From an uncultured Pseudovibrio sp. (GTDB lineage Bacteria > Pseudomonadota > Alphaproteobacteria > Rhizobiales > Stappiaceae): DNA of 58,523 nt. The position numbers and the translations under genes are program-made. How positions within the stretch are numbered: the first letter of the stretch is position 1; each line of letters begins with the position of its first letter. The stretch spans positions 1-58,523 of the forward strand of contig CANNAV010000010.1 of assembly GCA_947502585.1 (NCBI GenBank), written 5' to 3'. A model generated the notes under the pieces. It searched no databases, was not told where the DNA came from, and saw only the letters and a program-made list of their open reading frames with translations. Below are positions 1-9,153 of the stretch, in pieces.

Positions 1-2
1 TA

Positions 3-539
3 AACACCCCGAGCCTACAGCTCAGGGGAAGCAACGCCACCCTAAAGCAAAGTTTCAACAAACACCGGGACATTCCCGGCTCAGCGGTCATGCCGGGTTA
101 CTGGCGCAACGCGGAAGCTACGGCCTCGGTGATAATTGATGGTTGGTTGAAAACAGGCGACATGGGTGCGCTGGATGAGGATGGCTTTCTCACCATGCAC
201 GACCGATCTAAAGATATGATTATCTCGGGCGGGTCCAATATTTATCCTCGTGAAGTGGAAGAACTCCTTCTGCTGCATCCGGATGTCTCTGAAGTCGCAG
301 TTGTCGGCCGGTTCTGTAAGGGGTGGGGCGAAGAAGTGGTGGCGATCATTTCGGCAGAGGAGGGAAAGACCGTCGATTTTGCAGAGCTGGACCAGCTTTG
401 TATTGATAACATCGCGCGTTTCAAGCGTCCCAGGCAGTACATTGCTATGGATCATTTGCCCAGGAACAATTACGGCAAGATCCTTAAGCGAGACCTGCGG
501 GAGATGTTGAAAGGCCAGCAAAGAGGTGGATCAGTCTGA
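3..539 (+). CDS. C-terminal part of an AMP-dependent acyl-CoA synthetase (5' truncated)
   Basis: Only the C-terminal end of an adenylate-forming acyl-CoA ligase is present. Recognisable family sequence begins near base 84 (AVMPGYW) and runs through the A8 hinge (WLKTGDMG), the SGGSNIYPREVEE motif and the A10 lysine segment (YGKILKRDL), so the small mobile domain is complete. The reading frame is open back to base 3, but the roughly 27 residues before AVMPGYW do not resemble the family, which normally has a GEIxxRGP-type stretch there. Either the gene is cut by the left edge of the assembly or it was disrupted. It overlaps the next gene by one base (TGATG), so the two were probably co-transcribed. 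Substrate cannot be told. Confidence 0.75.
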   Translation, partial: NTPSLQLRGSNATLKQSFNKHRDIPGSAVMPGYWRNAEATASVIIDGWLKTGDMGALDEDGFLTMHDRSKDMIISGGSNIYPREVEELLLLHPDVSEVAVVGRFCKGWGEEVVAIISAEEGKTVDFAELDQLCIDNIARFKRPRQYIAMDHLPRNNYGKILKRDLREMLKGQQRGGSV

Positions 540-1042
540 TGAAGACCTTTGAAATTCGTAGTGCCCGCTCAAAAGATATCCCTCAGATCGGTAGCGTCGG
601 TCTGGCCTCATGGAGACGGGGCGTCGGTCCCCACGTGCCACAGGTCGCTCATGACACCATTAGCAAAGCCTCCTTCACCGATTTTGCAAGCGCGTGCCTG
701 GATCAGATTGTGGTGGCTGTAGCAAAAGCCCGCGTGCTCGGCTTTGCAGCTACAGAGCACGCCGACAACTTCATCACCGATCTCTGGATTGACCCTGACC
801 ACGAGAGCCGCGGACTGGGTACCGCACTGGTGGAAGAAGCCGAACGCCGCATCTCCGCCCGAGGTTACAACACCGCAGAAATCTCAGCCCTAATCCAGAA
901 CGAACGCGCTCTGGCCCTCTACCATCATATGAGATACGGGAAGGTGCGTGAGACCACCAGGTTCAACGAAGACTTGCAGTGCGAAATCACCTCCATTCGC
1001 CTCCGCAAACACCTGCAATTCTACGCTGAGGAGATTGCCTGA
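539..1042 (+). CDS. GNAT family N-acetyltransferase
   Basis: A 167-residue protein, the usual size for a single-domain GCN5-related acetyltransferase. The acetyl-CoA-binding motif A is visible as the DPDHESRGLGTALVEEAE stretch at about residues 84-101, with the preceding beta strand NFITDLWI and the C-terminal NERALALYHHMRYGKVRET segment typical of the fold. It should transfer acetyl from acetyl-CoA to an amine on an unknown small molecule or protein. The start codon overlaps the stop of the acyl-CoA synthetase fragment by one base, which indicates translational coupling. Downstream, a palindromic repeat separates it from the convergent ABC ATPase gene. The family is certain, the substrate is not. 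Confidence 0.85.
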   Translation: MKTFEIRSARSKDIPQIGSVGLASWRRGVGPHVPQVAHDTISKASFTDFASACLDQIVVAVAKARVLGFAATEHADNFITDLWIDPDHESRGLGTALVEEAERRISARGYNTAEISALIQNERALALYHHMRYGKVRETTRFNEDLQCEITSIRLRKHLQFYAEEIA

Positions 1043-1049
1043 ACAGGGC

Positions 1050-1097
1050 GTATCCCCGAAAAGTGTATGCCGGTTTTCGGGAAAGGATACCCCAAAG
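1050..1097. repeat. Interspersed palindromic repeat, copy 1
   Basis: The sequence runs GCGTATCCCCGAAAAGTG, then CCGGTTTTCGGGAAAGGATACCCC, so both the CCGAAAA/TTTTCGG inner arms and the outer GTATCC/GGATAC arms pair. It is one of four related copies in the window (others near 3189, 39608 and 54517). The core resembles intergenic palindromes common in Hyphomicrobiales. It lies between two convergent genes and could form a hairpin that ends transcription. Confidence 0.75.
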
Positions 1098-1156
1098 AAT
1101 AATCAGACCATGTTGCAGGAACGGTATCATGGTCTGTTCCTCAGGTATTAAGATGG

Positions 1157-2248
<1,092 letters not shown>

Positions 2249-2320
2249 CAGATTACCTCCCGAAAATGCCTTCAATAAATGAGCGGGTGCCTCTCCAAAC
2301 CCGCAGATCAGAAAATGAAA

Positions 2321-3127
2321 TCAAACTCCCAATGCAATCTGAGCTTTTGCTGAAATCTCACTGGTCGCCGCCTTCATGGCAGGTAAATATGCTTCGACCA
2401 TCCTGTCCAGTGATGTCATATAGGTCGTACTGGTCACAGAAAGCGCACCAATCGGCTCGCCGCGCTTGTTCAGGATCGGTAAGGCCACACAAATGATTGA
2501 GTCCTCATGCTCCTCATCATCACAGGCATGCCCGCGTGCGCGAATACGTACCAGCTCATCGCGCAGCGTTGTTTCATTCACCAGCGTCTTGTCGGTATGG
2601 CGCTGGAAAGACTGAGCCCTGATTGCCTCATCAAGCCGTGCCTCAGCAAGTGCAGATAGCATAGCTTTGCCAACGCCGGTGCAGTAGGCCGGACCAGTTT
2701 TGCCGGGACTGGAGAACATGGAAACGCTGCGTGGCGGCAGTCGCTTGTCCACGTAAAGTACCTGATTGTTGTCCAGCACCGCCAGATGAATCGTCTCCGG
2801 AATCTGCGTGCTCAACGTGTCCAGCGTATCCCGCGCCACGCTTGCAAGGCTTGCACGGCTCCAGGCCGAATGAGCCAGTCGCAACACGCGCATGCCTATG
2901 GAATAGGTCTGATGCACCTCGTCACGCACCAGCATGCCTTCACGGGTAAGCTGCCGCAACTGACGATGCAACGTGGCGCGGCTGAGTGGTAAAGCATTCA
3001 AAAGATCCACAAACCGTGGAGGCGATTCTGCAAGTGCAACCGCGTCCAGAACCACCAGTGCCTTGGATAGGGGGCTTGTGAGGTCCTGCCCGGTTTCATC
3101 AGGGATATTCAGGGATTGTGTGCCCAT
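2321..3127 (-). CDS. IclR family transcriptional regulator
   Basis: A 268-residue regulator with an N-terminal winged helix-turn-helix (about residues 20-75, with SRATLHRQLRQL as the recognition part) and a C-terminal effector-binding IclR domain (GVGKAMLSALAE, CDDEEHEDSIICVALPI, GALSVTST). Such proteins usually bind a sugar acid or aromatic acid. Its position between the ABC ATPase and the divergent galactose operon suggests it controls that operon, perhaps in response to galactonate or KDGal; this is inference. An open frame extends 62 codons further upstream, but that part covers repeat copy 2 and has no family likeness, so the ATG at 3127 was chosen. Confidence 0.88.
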   Translation of the reverse strand: MGTQSLNIPDETGQDLTSPLSKALVVLDAVALAESPPRFVDLLNALPLSRATLHRQLRQLTREGMLVRDEVHQTYSIGMRVLRLAHSAWSRASLASVARDTLDTLSTQIPETIHLAVLDNNQVLYVDKRLPPRSVSMFSSPGKTGPAYCTGVGKAMLSALAEARLDEAIRAQSFQRHTDKTLVNETTLRDELVRIRARGHACDDEEHEDSIICVALPILNKRGEPIGALSVTSTTYMTSLDRMVEAYLPAMKAATSEISAKAQIALGV

Positions 3128-3188
3128 TTCCAGTTGTTCCCTCGCCGGTTCCGAAAAACTGCAATTTTCATGCAGACAACTGCCTGAA

Positions 3189-3268
3189 GCGTATTCCCGA
3201 AAAGTGGCTCCGGCTTTGGAAGAAGAATACGCATAAAAATAAAGAGCTGGAGCATGGTGCGTGAATGA
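3189..3268. repeat. Interspersed palindromic repeat, copy 2
   Basis: Perfect 8-base outer arms GCGTATTC (3189-3196) and GAATACGC (3225-3232) enclose the core CCGAAAAGTGGCTCCGGCTTTGG. The downstream tail GCATGGTGCGTGAATGAAA resembles the tails of copies 3 and 4 (TGCGTGRAT). It sits in the control region between the IclR gene and the sugar-binding-protein gene. Confidence 0.75.
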
Positions 3269-3298
3269 AACCGAATTAACCTGCTCTGGTTCCTTTGG

Positions 3299-3327
3299 TT
3301 GACAATAATGCACTAGTACGTAAATAT
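3299..3327 (+). promoter_or_regulatory. Probable sigma-70-type promoter of the galactose operon
   Basis: TTGACA at 3299-3304 is followed after 17 bases by AAATAT at 3322-3327, a good fit to a housekeeping promoter. It lies about 65 bases upstream of the GTG start of the binding-protein gene. Confidence 0.5.
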
Positions 3328-3344
3328 TTCAATAGTCAAAACAA

Positions 3345-3363
3345 AGTTCTGTTTATTGGAACT
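3345..3363. promoter_or_regulatory. Candidate IclR operator
   Basis: AGTTC-N9-GAACT forms an imperfect palindrome just downstream of the promoter and upstream of the ribosome-binding site, where a repressor would block transcription. The match is short and the assignment to the neighbouring IclR protein is inference from position. Confidence 0.3.
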
Positions 3364-3391
3364 ATTATCTTTGCGATATTGGGAGGTTGAG

Positions 3392-4630
3392 GTGTCTGAT
3401 TTTAGAAAAGTAGCTGCGGGCAGTTTTGCTGCTGCATTTATGATGGGAAGTTCCGCATTTGCCGCTGGCGATCTGATAATAAATCTGGACCAGACGGATC
3501 CGGCGCCAAAAAAAGCATTTGAAAACATCGTGGCTGGCTTCTCCAGGGAGAACCCGGATGTGAACGTCATCGTCAACACGATGAATAAGGAGGGCTATAA
3601 AACCTCCATCCGCAACTTCCTCACAGCAGGCGCACCGGATCTGGCAACATGGTACGCCGGTAACCGTATGGCACCCTTCGTCAATGCCGGATTGTTTGAG
3701 GACGTCACCGATGTCTGGGAGGAAAACGGTCTGAATGAGCAGCTGAAATCAGCAGCAGCATCCATGACGATTGATGGCAAAAAATGGGGTGTTCCCTACA
3801 CTTACTACCAGTGGGGCATCTACTACCGCAAAGATATCTTTGAAGAGAAGGGCATAGCTGTCCCAACCAGTTGGGATGAGCTGGTTGCAGCTTCCGCAAA
3901 GCTCAGGGCCGCAGGCATTGACCCGTTCACAATCGGCACAAAAGCACTTTGGCCAACAGGCGGCTGGTTTGATTACATGAACCTGCGCGTCAATGGCTAC
4001 GAGTTCCACATGGACCTCACCGCAGGCAAGGTGCCATACACCGACCCGCGTGTGAAAGCGACCTTCGACAAGTGGGCAGAGCTGGTCAAGCCGGGCTACT
4101 ACAACGAAAACCATGCCGCTTTGGACTGGCAGGAAGCTGTTCCGGCACTCGTGCAGGGCAAAGCGGCAATGTATCTGATGGGCAACTTTGCTGTTGACGT
4201 GTTCAGAAACGGTGGCCTGAAGGACGAGCAGATCGGCTTCATGCAGTTCCCGGAAATCACACCGGGCATTCCAATGGCTGAAGATGCGCCAACTGACACC
4301 ATCCACATTCCGGCAAACGCCAAAAACAAGGAAGATGCCAGGAAGTTCCTTGCTTATATGGCGCGTGCAGATGTTCAGACAGCAACAAACATCACACTCG
4401 GTCAGTTGCCGGTAAACTCCGGTGCAGAGCGCCCTGAAAAACGCATCCTGCAACAGGGTTTTGACATGCTCTCCAATGCTTACGCTCTGGCGCAGTTTTA
4501 CGACCGCGATGCTTCGGCTGCAATGGCAAAGGCAGGCATGGAAGGCTTCCAGGAGTTCATGGTGAAGCCAGAGCGGATTGACGCCATTCTGGAGCGCCTT
4601 GAGAAGATCCGGTCCCGTGTCCACGACTAG
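3392..4630 (+). CDS. Carbohydrate ABC transporter substrate-binding protein
   Basis: A 412-residue periplasmic binding protein of the family-1 type. A GTG start at 3392 was chosen because GGGAGG lies five bases upstream; it gives a normal signal peptide (AAGSFAAAFMMGSSAFAAG) that should be cleaved after AFA. The mature protein begins DLIINLDQTDPAPKKAFENI and contains the sugar-binding lobe pattern WGVPYTYYQWGIYYRKDIFEE. Together with the two permeases and the divergent ATPase it forms an importer. The enzymes downstream make a galactoside or oligosaccharide with beta-galactose the most likely ligand; the sequence alone does not prove this. Confidence 0.92.
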   Translation: MSDFRKVAAGSFAAAFMMGSSAFAAGDLIINLDQTDPAPKKAFENIVAGFSRENPDVNVIVNTMNKEGYKTSIRNFLTAGAPDLATWYAGNRMAPFVNAGLFEDVTDVWEENGLNEQLKSAAASMTIDGKKWGVPYTYYQWGIYYRKDIFEEKGIAVPTSWDELVAASAKLRAAGIDPFTIGTKALWPTGGWFDYMNLRVNGYEFHMDLTAGKVPYTDPRVKATFDKWAELVKPGYYNENHAALDWQEAVPALVQGKAAMYLMGNFAVDVFRNGGLKDEQIGFMQFPEITPGIPMAEDAPTDTIHIPANAKNKEDARKFLAYMARADVQTATNITLGQLPVNSGAERPEKRILQQGFDMLSNAYALAQFYDRDASAAMAKAGMEGFQEFMVKPERIDAILERLEKIRSRVHD

Positions 4631-4650
4631 TGGATAAGCGGAGTTCTCAA

Positions 4651-4680
4651 ACAGGGTGGCGGAAGATTTCGCCGCCCTGT
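4651..4680 (+). promoter_or_regulatory. Intercistronic hairpin after the binding-protein gene
   Basis: ACAGGGTGGCG (4651-4661) pairs with CGCCGCCCTGT (4670-4680) with a single G-U pair and an 8-base loop. No T tract follows. Such hairpins after binding-protein genes often protect the upstream mRNA and allow more binding protein than permease to be made. Confidence 0.55.
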
Positions 4681-4730
4681 GTTCCGGGAATGAACAGCGC
4701 GGAAGCACGGTCTTCCGCAGGAGGACATAG

Positions 4731-5708
4731 ATGAGCGAACAGGTCCTGGCTCCTGTATCTTCCGGGAACTCACCAAAGTTCTCCGTAGAACCTGCCACAT
4801 CAGGCGCCAGCAAAAACAGATCTTCAAAGTGGATTGCCAGTCAGCGCAAATTTGCACCATGGTTGTTTTTAACGCCGGGTGTGGTGATGTTTCTGGTCTA
4901 TGTGATTGTGCCAATCGGCCGCTCACTCTGGATCAGCTTGTATGAATGGGATGGCATCGGCGTCAAAACCTTCATCGGCATTGCAAACTATATTGAGCTT
5001 ATAAATGATGACGCGTTTTATACGGCGCTGTATAACAACATCTTATGGCTTGGGCTTTACATGCTGGCAGTACCAGCCGGACTGATGATTGCGATCTTCC
5101 TCAATCAGACTGTAACTGGCATCCGCATCTATAAATCTCTGTTTTTTTTCCCGTTTGTGATCAGTCAGATTGTTGTCGGTCTCATCTTCTCGTGGTTCTA
5201 TGCCCCCAACTTCGGCTTGTTCACCAGGCTGCTGGAGTTTGTGGGCGTGGATGGCATTGCCATCCTTGCCGATGAACGCTTCGTAACCTACGGCATCATA
5301 GTTGCGGGCCTCTGGCCGCAGATCGCATATTGCATGATCCTGTATCTTACCGGCCTCAACAACGTCTCACCGGACCAGATTGAAGCGGCGCGGCTGGATG
5401 GTGCAAAAGGCTGGAAAATGCTCTGGTACGTCATCATCCCGCAGCTACGCCCGGCCACCTTCATCGCTGTGGTGGTTACAATCATCGGCGCACTGCGTTC
5501 GTTTGATCTGGTCTCCATTATGTCAAGCGGTGGTCCTTATGGGTCCAGCCGCGTGCTCTCCTATTACATGTACGAGCAGGCACTGTCTGAATACGGCTTT
5601 CGCATGGGGTACGGCGCGTCCATAGCTGTTGTTCTCTTTGCCATAATGATCGTGTTCATCACCATGTTTATCGTGCGGATGCTCAAAGACGAAAGGGAGG
5701 GCTGCTAA
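4731..5708 (+). CDS. Sugar ABC transporter permease (MalF family)
   Basis: A 325-residue inner-membrane protein with about six transmembrane segments, the first at roughly residues 45-65 (FAPWLFLTPGVVMFLVYVIV). The cytoplasmic EAA loop that docks the ATPase is EAARLDGAKGWKMLWYVIIP at about residue 217. The first 40 residues are hydrophilic. A GGAGGA ribosome-binding site precedes the ATG at 4731. It is followed by the second permease after one base, so the two are translated together. It forms half of the membrane pore of the importer. Confidence 0.93.
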   Translation: MSEQVLAPVSSGNSPKFSVEPATSGASKNRSSKWIASQRKFAPWLFLTPGVVMFLVYVIVPIGRSLWISLYEWDGIGVKTFIGIANYIELINDDAFYTALYNNILWLGLYMLAVPAGLMIAIFLNQTVTGIRIYKSLFFFPFVISQIVVGLIFSWFYAPNFGLFTRLLEFVGVDGIAILADERFVTYGIIVAGLWPQIAYCMILYLTGLNNVSPDQIEAARLDGAKGWKMLWYVIIPQLRPATFIAVVVTIIGALRSFDLVSIMSSGGPYGSSRVLSYYMYEQALSEYGFRMGYGASIAVVLFAIMIVFITMFIVRMLKDEREGC

Positions 5709-5709
5709 G

Positions 5710-6558
5710 ATGTTTCCAACTCCCGTTGCGAGTGCATCTGCACCAACCCGCGCAGCTTACAGGATTGCTCTTCCACTCTCTCTGCTGGTCTGGCTCCTGC
5801 CGCTGATCGGGGTCATGATAACCTCCATTCGTCCGGCCTCCGACCTTGCCATGGGCAACTATTTTGGCGTGCCATCCTCGTTTGAGCCGGGCAATTACCT
5901 GACTGTTTTCCGGAACACGCCCATGGGGCTGTTCATCCTTAACTCATTCAAAGTCACCATTCCAACTGTGATTGGCGCCGTTGCTCTGTCCTGCCTGACG
6001 GGGTACGCGCTGGCGACCTACAGGTTTAAAACCAATCTCTGGCTTTTCTTTATTTTCGTGGCCGGTAACTTTGTGCCGTTCCAGATCCTCATGATCCCGG
6101 TTCGCGACCTCACGCTCAAAATGGGGCTCTACGACACTGTGACAGGTCTCGTGCTCTTCCATGTGGCTTTCCAGACAGGCTTTTGCACGCTGTTCATGCG
6201 CAACTTTATCAAGGCACTGCCGAGTGAGCTGATTGAAGCTGCCCGCGTGGAAGGCGTCTCCGAGCTGCGCATCTTCCGGTACGTGGTGCTGCCACTCATG
6301 CGGCCTGCCATTGCGGCTTTGTCTGTGTTAATCTTTACGTTCATCTGGAACGACTTCTTCTGGGCCACAGTTCTGGTTCAGGGCACGCACGCCATGCCAG
6401 TCACAGGTGGTATCATTTCGCTCAACGGTCAGTGGGTCGCGCAATGGCATCTGGTCTCAGCCGGATCCGTCATTGCCGCAATGCCGCCGGTCATCATGTT
6501 CTTCCTCATGCAAAAGCACTTCATTGCAGGGCTGACAATGGGGGCGACCAAGGGCTGA
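5710..6558 (+). CDS. Sugar ABC transporter permease (MalG family)
   Basis: A 282-residue inner-membrane protein with six predicted transmembrane segments. The EAA loop is EAARVEGVSELRIFRYVVLP at about residue 178, and the C-terminus HFIAGLTMGATKG is typical of MalG-type permeases. GGGAGG in the end of the preceding gene serves as its ribosome-binding site. It pairs with the MalF-type protein to make the transmembrane channel. Confidence 0.93.
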   Translation: MFPTPVASASAPTRAAYRIALPLSLLVWLLPLIGVMITSIRPASDLAMGNYFGVPSSFEPGNYLTVFRNTPMGLFILNSFKVTIPTVIGAVALSCLTGYALATYRFKTNLWLFFIFVAGNFVPFQILMIPVRDLTLKMGLYDTVTGLVLFHVAFQTGFCTLFMRNFIKALPSELIEAARVEGVSELRIFRYVVLPLMRPAIAALSVLIFTFIWNDFFWATVLVQGTHAMPVTGGIISLNGQWVAQWHLVSAGSVIAAMPPVIMFFLMQKHFIAGLTMGATKG

Positions 6559-6677
6559 TCTAATACCGGAATCGGGAGTGCCAAAGGCAACCCTCCTTCC
6601 ATAAAACCATCAATACCATAGGCGCTTTTCAGGTGCCTGAAGCTAATAATAGACACAAATGGGAACAGGGGGCATAA

Positions 6678-7655
6678 GTGAATCAAATGGTATCACCAGA
6701 TAACAACCTCCGTCAGATCACCACTGCAGGCCACTGGATCGCCGTTGACTGGGGAACATCCAGTCTTCGGGCATGGCTGGTTGACGAAAGCGGTGTAACG
6801 CAAATCAGCGCAAAATCAACGCAAGGTGCAGGAACGCTGCAACCTTCTGATTTTGAAGGGGTTTTGCTGGAATTGATTGCGGGCTGGTTGCACAGCAACG
6901 CAAAACCAACGCAGGTGTTCATTTGCGGTATGGCTGGCAGTCGTCAGGGCTGGCAAGAAGCGGAATATGTGCCTGTACCAACAAAATTGACAGAACTGCA
7001 CCGGCATCTGGTTTCGCCCAAAACAAATAGTACCCGCATCCTGCCGTTTATAGTGCCCGGCCTCAGCCAGAAATCAGAGCAGCAGCCAGATGTTATGCGC
7101 GGTGAGGAAACTCTTCTGCTTGGAATTCTGGATGAGTTATCGGTCAAATCCGGCATTTTCTGCCTGCCCGGCACTCACAGCAAATGGATGGAGATGGAAG
7201 AGGGGACAGTGACCCGAACCTCCACATTCCTCAGTGGTGAGTTATTCGCACTGATCGCAAGACAATCCATCCTGCGTCATTCGCTGGATACAGAGGCCGA
7301 GCTTGACAAAGACGTCTTTCTCGCCACGTTGGATCAGCTGAAAAATCAGGAAGCTACTCTGCTCGGCAATCTGTTTGGTCTGCGGGCCGGGCTGCTGCTT
7401 AACGATACCAGCACGCAGGCATGCACTTCCAGACTTTCCGCGCTTGTTATCGGAACAGAGCTTCTGGATATGCTGGTAAAGTGCGGGGACAACCCGCCAA
7501 AGCAAGTCCACCTTATCGGTGGCAATACACTTGCTCAAAATTACAAGCTGGCCCTGCACCATCTCGATATTACGTCGATCCTGCACGATGCAGACAAGGC
7601 CGCACTCACCGGACTATCCGCCGTCAGACAAGGGGCACTCAATGACAACAGTTAA
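6678..7655 (+). CDS. dgoK: 2-dehydro-3-deoxygalactonokinase
   Basis: A 325-residue kinase of the DgoK family that phosphorylates 2-keto-3-deoxygalactonate at C6 with ATP. The N-terminal phosphate-binding motif WIAVDWGTSSLRAWLVDESG (about residues 17-36) and the segment GEETLLLGILD and LPGTHSKWMEME are characteristic. The start is GTG at 6678 with AGGGGG close upstream. The 3' end overlaps the aldolase gene by 14 bases. The 119 bases before it contain no gene. It performs the fourth step of the De Ley-Doudoroff pathway after dehydrogenase, lactonase and dehydratase. Confidence 0.92.
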   Translation: MNQMVSPDNNLRQITTAGHWIAVDWGTSSLRAWLVDESGVTQISAKSTQGAGTLQPSDFEGVLLELIAGWLHSNAKPTQVFICGMAGSRQGWQEAEYVPVPTKLTELHRHLVSPKTNSTRILPFIVPGLSQKSEQQPDVMRGEETLLLGILDELSVKSGIFCLPGTHSKWMEMEEGTVTRTSTFLSGELFALIARQSILRHSLDTEAELDKDVFLATLDQLKNQEATLLGNLFGLRAGLLLNDTSTQACTSRLSALVIGTELLDMLVKCGDNPPKQVHLIGGNTLAQNYKLALHHLDITSILHDADKAALTGLSAVRQGALNDNS

Positions 7656-8280
7656 ACAATCACCGGAACGCAACCTCATGGCTATCCTTCGCGGGGTGAA
7701 GCCAGCCGGGATTCTGGATATTGTGGAAGTACTTATAGAAGCGGGATTTTCACAGATAGAAGTGCCGCTCAACTCACCGGATGCCCTTAAATCTATCAGG
7801 ATGGCGCAAGACAGGTTCGGCAAGTTATCCGCCATCGGCGCGGGGACAGTTCTGACCGCAGAGCAGGTCAGGCAAGTCCGCGCAGCAGGCGGAACGTTCA
7901 TCGTCTCTCCCAACTATAATGAAGACGTTATCCGCACCACCAGGTCAGAAGGCATGGCGTCCTATCCGGGAGTTCTCACCCCAACGGAATGCTTTGCAGC
8001 ACTGAAAGCTGGTGCCGATGCTCTTAAGATTTTCCCGGCCTTCCAGGTGGGAGTAAAGGGCATTCAGGCCGTGCGTGCCGTGTTGCCGAAAAGGACCGTT
8101 GTGTATGCCGTTGGCGGTGTTGGCCCTGCGGAGTTTGCGCAATATGCAGAAGCTGGCTGTCAGGGTTTCGGAATGGCAAGCAACCTTTACAGGCCAGACT
8201 TTACTGCCGCGCAGGTTTCTGAAAACGCAAAAGAAATAATTGCAGCCTATGATGCGCTCAAGCCGGGAGGAGACGCATGA
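7642..8280 (+). CDS. dgoA: 2-dehydro-3-deoxy-6-phosphogalactonate aldolase
   Basis: A 212-residue class I aldolase of the KDPG/KDPGal family that splits KDPGal into pyruvate and glyceraldehyde-3-phosphate. The Schiff-base lysine is K129 in ADALKIFPA, and the catalytic glutamate is E40 in QIEVPLNSP, matching K126 and E37 of the E. coli enzyme. GAGTVLT and SPNYNEDVI are also typical. I chose the ATG at 7642, which overlaps the end of dgoK; an open frame upstream is only the shadow of dgoK. The ATGA at its end couples it to the lactonase gene. Confidence 0.94.
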   Translation: MTTVKQSPERNLMAILRGVKPAGILDIVEVLIEAGFSQIEVPLNSPDALKSIRMAQDRFGKLSAIGAGTVLTAEQVRQVRAAGGTFIVSPNYNEDVIRTTRSEGMASYPGVLTPTECFAALKAGADALKIFPAFQVGVKGIQAVRAVLPKRTVVYAVGGVGPAEFAQYAEAGCQGFGMASNLYRPDFTAAQVSENAKEIIAAYDALKPGGDA

Positions 8281-9149
8281 GCGAGCCCTGTGTTTTCGCC
8301 AGAACGCAATGCAGCTTGGGGGAGGGCCCTATTTGGAGCGCCCGCCACAGTGCGTTGTTTTGGGTGGACATCAACAATAATCTGGTACTGAAAAAGGGCA
8401 TAACCGGTGATATCGAAACATGGACGTTCGACGAGCCCGTCTCCGCCTTCGCGCAGATCCCAGACAGCGATGACTTCATGGTATCTTCTGCAACAGGTCT
8501 GTATCGCTGGTCACCGGGCACCCACACCCGCAATCTTATCCTCCCCGTCGAGGATCAAAACCCCATCACCCGCTCCAACGACGCCCGCACCGACCGCACC
8601 GGTGGTTTTTGGGTTTCCACCATGGGCCGAAAAGCAGAAAAAGGTGCAGGCAGCCTTTATCGCTTTTTCAAAGGGGAATTAGCAAAGGTCGCAGGTGACA
8701 TCACGATCCCGAACTCCCTTTGTTTCTCGCCAGATGGGAACACTGCGTACTTTTCAGACACGGTAACATCTCAGATCATCAAATGGCCACTGAATGCGCG
8801 AACTGGCCTGCCAGAAGGGCCTGCGCAGATATTTGTCGATATCTCCGGGACAGGATTTGGCCCCGACGGTTCCGTGGTTGATGCGGAGGGATATCTTTGG
8901 AACGCTCAATGGGGCGGATACAGAATCGTCCGCTATAAACCTGATGGAACGGTGGATCGCCTTATTGAGATTGGCGCAAGTCAGGCCTCTTGTCCTGCAT
9001 TTGGTGGGCCAGACTACAAGACGCTGTTTATTACCACGGCTCGCGAAAACCTGAGTGAGGAGCAATTGGCTAAAGAGCCTTTCGCCGGATCGGTTTTTGC
9101 AGTCCCGATTGACACCCCAGGTCTGCCAGACCCGGAACTACAAATGTGA
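8277..9149 (+). CDS. SMP-30/gluconolactonase family sugar lactonase
   Basis: A 290-residue six-bladed beta-propeller lactonase. The metal ligands of the family are present: E16 (LGEGPIW), N146 (IPNSLCFSPDG) and D197 (FGPDGSVVD), along with substrate-contacting N101 (RSNDARTDRTGG). In this operon it should open galactono-1,4- or 1,5-lactone to galactonate. Related enzymes act on arabinonolactone or gluconolactone, so the substrate rests on context. The start codon overlaps the aldolase stop in an ATGA, and the GH42 gene follows after four bases. Confidence 0.9.
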   Translation: MSEPCVFARTQCSLGEGPIWSARHSALFWVDINNNLVLKKGITGDIETWTFDEPVSAFAQIPDSDDFMVSSATGLYRWSPGTHTRNLILPVEDQNPITRSNDARTDRTGGFWVSTMGRKAEKGAGSLYRFFKGELAKVAGDITIPNSLCFSPDGNTAYFSDTVTSQIIKWPLNARTGLPEGPAQIFVDISGTGFGPDGSVVDAEGYLWNAQWGGYRIVRYKPDGTVDRLIEIGASQASCPAFGGPDYKTLFITTARENLSEEQLAKEPFAGSVFAVPIDTPGLPDPELQM

Positions 9150-9153
9150 TCTC

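Noticed and set aside
3749..4813. Long minus-strand open frame (354 codons) opposite the sugar-binding-protein gene
   Set aside because: It is the antisense shadow of a clear binding-protein gene, with cysteine- and histidine-rich, family-less sequence.
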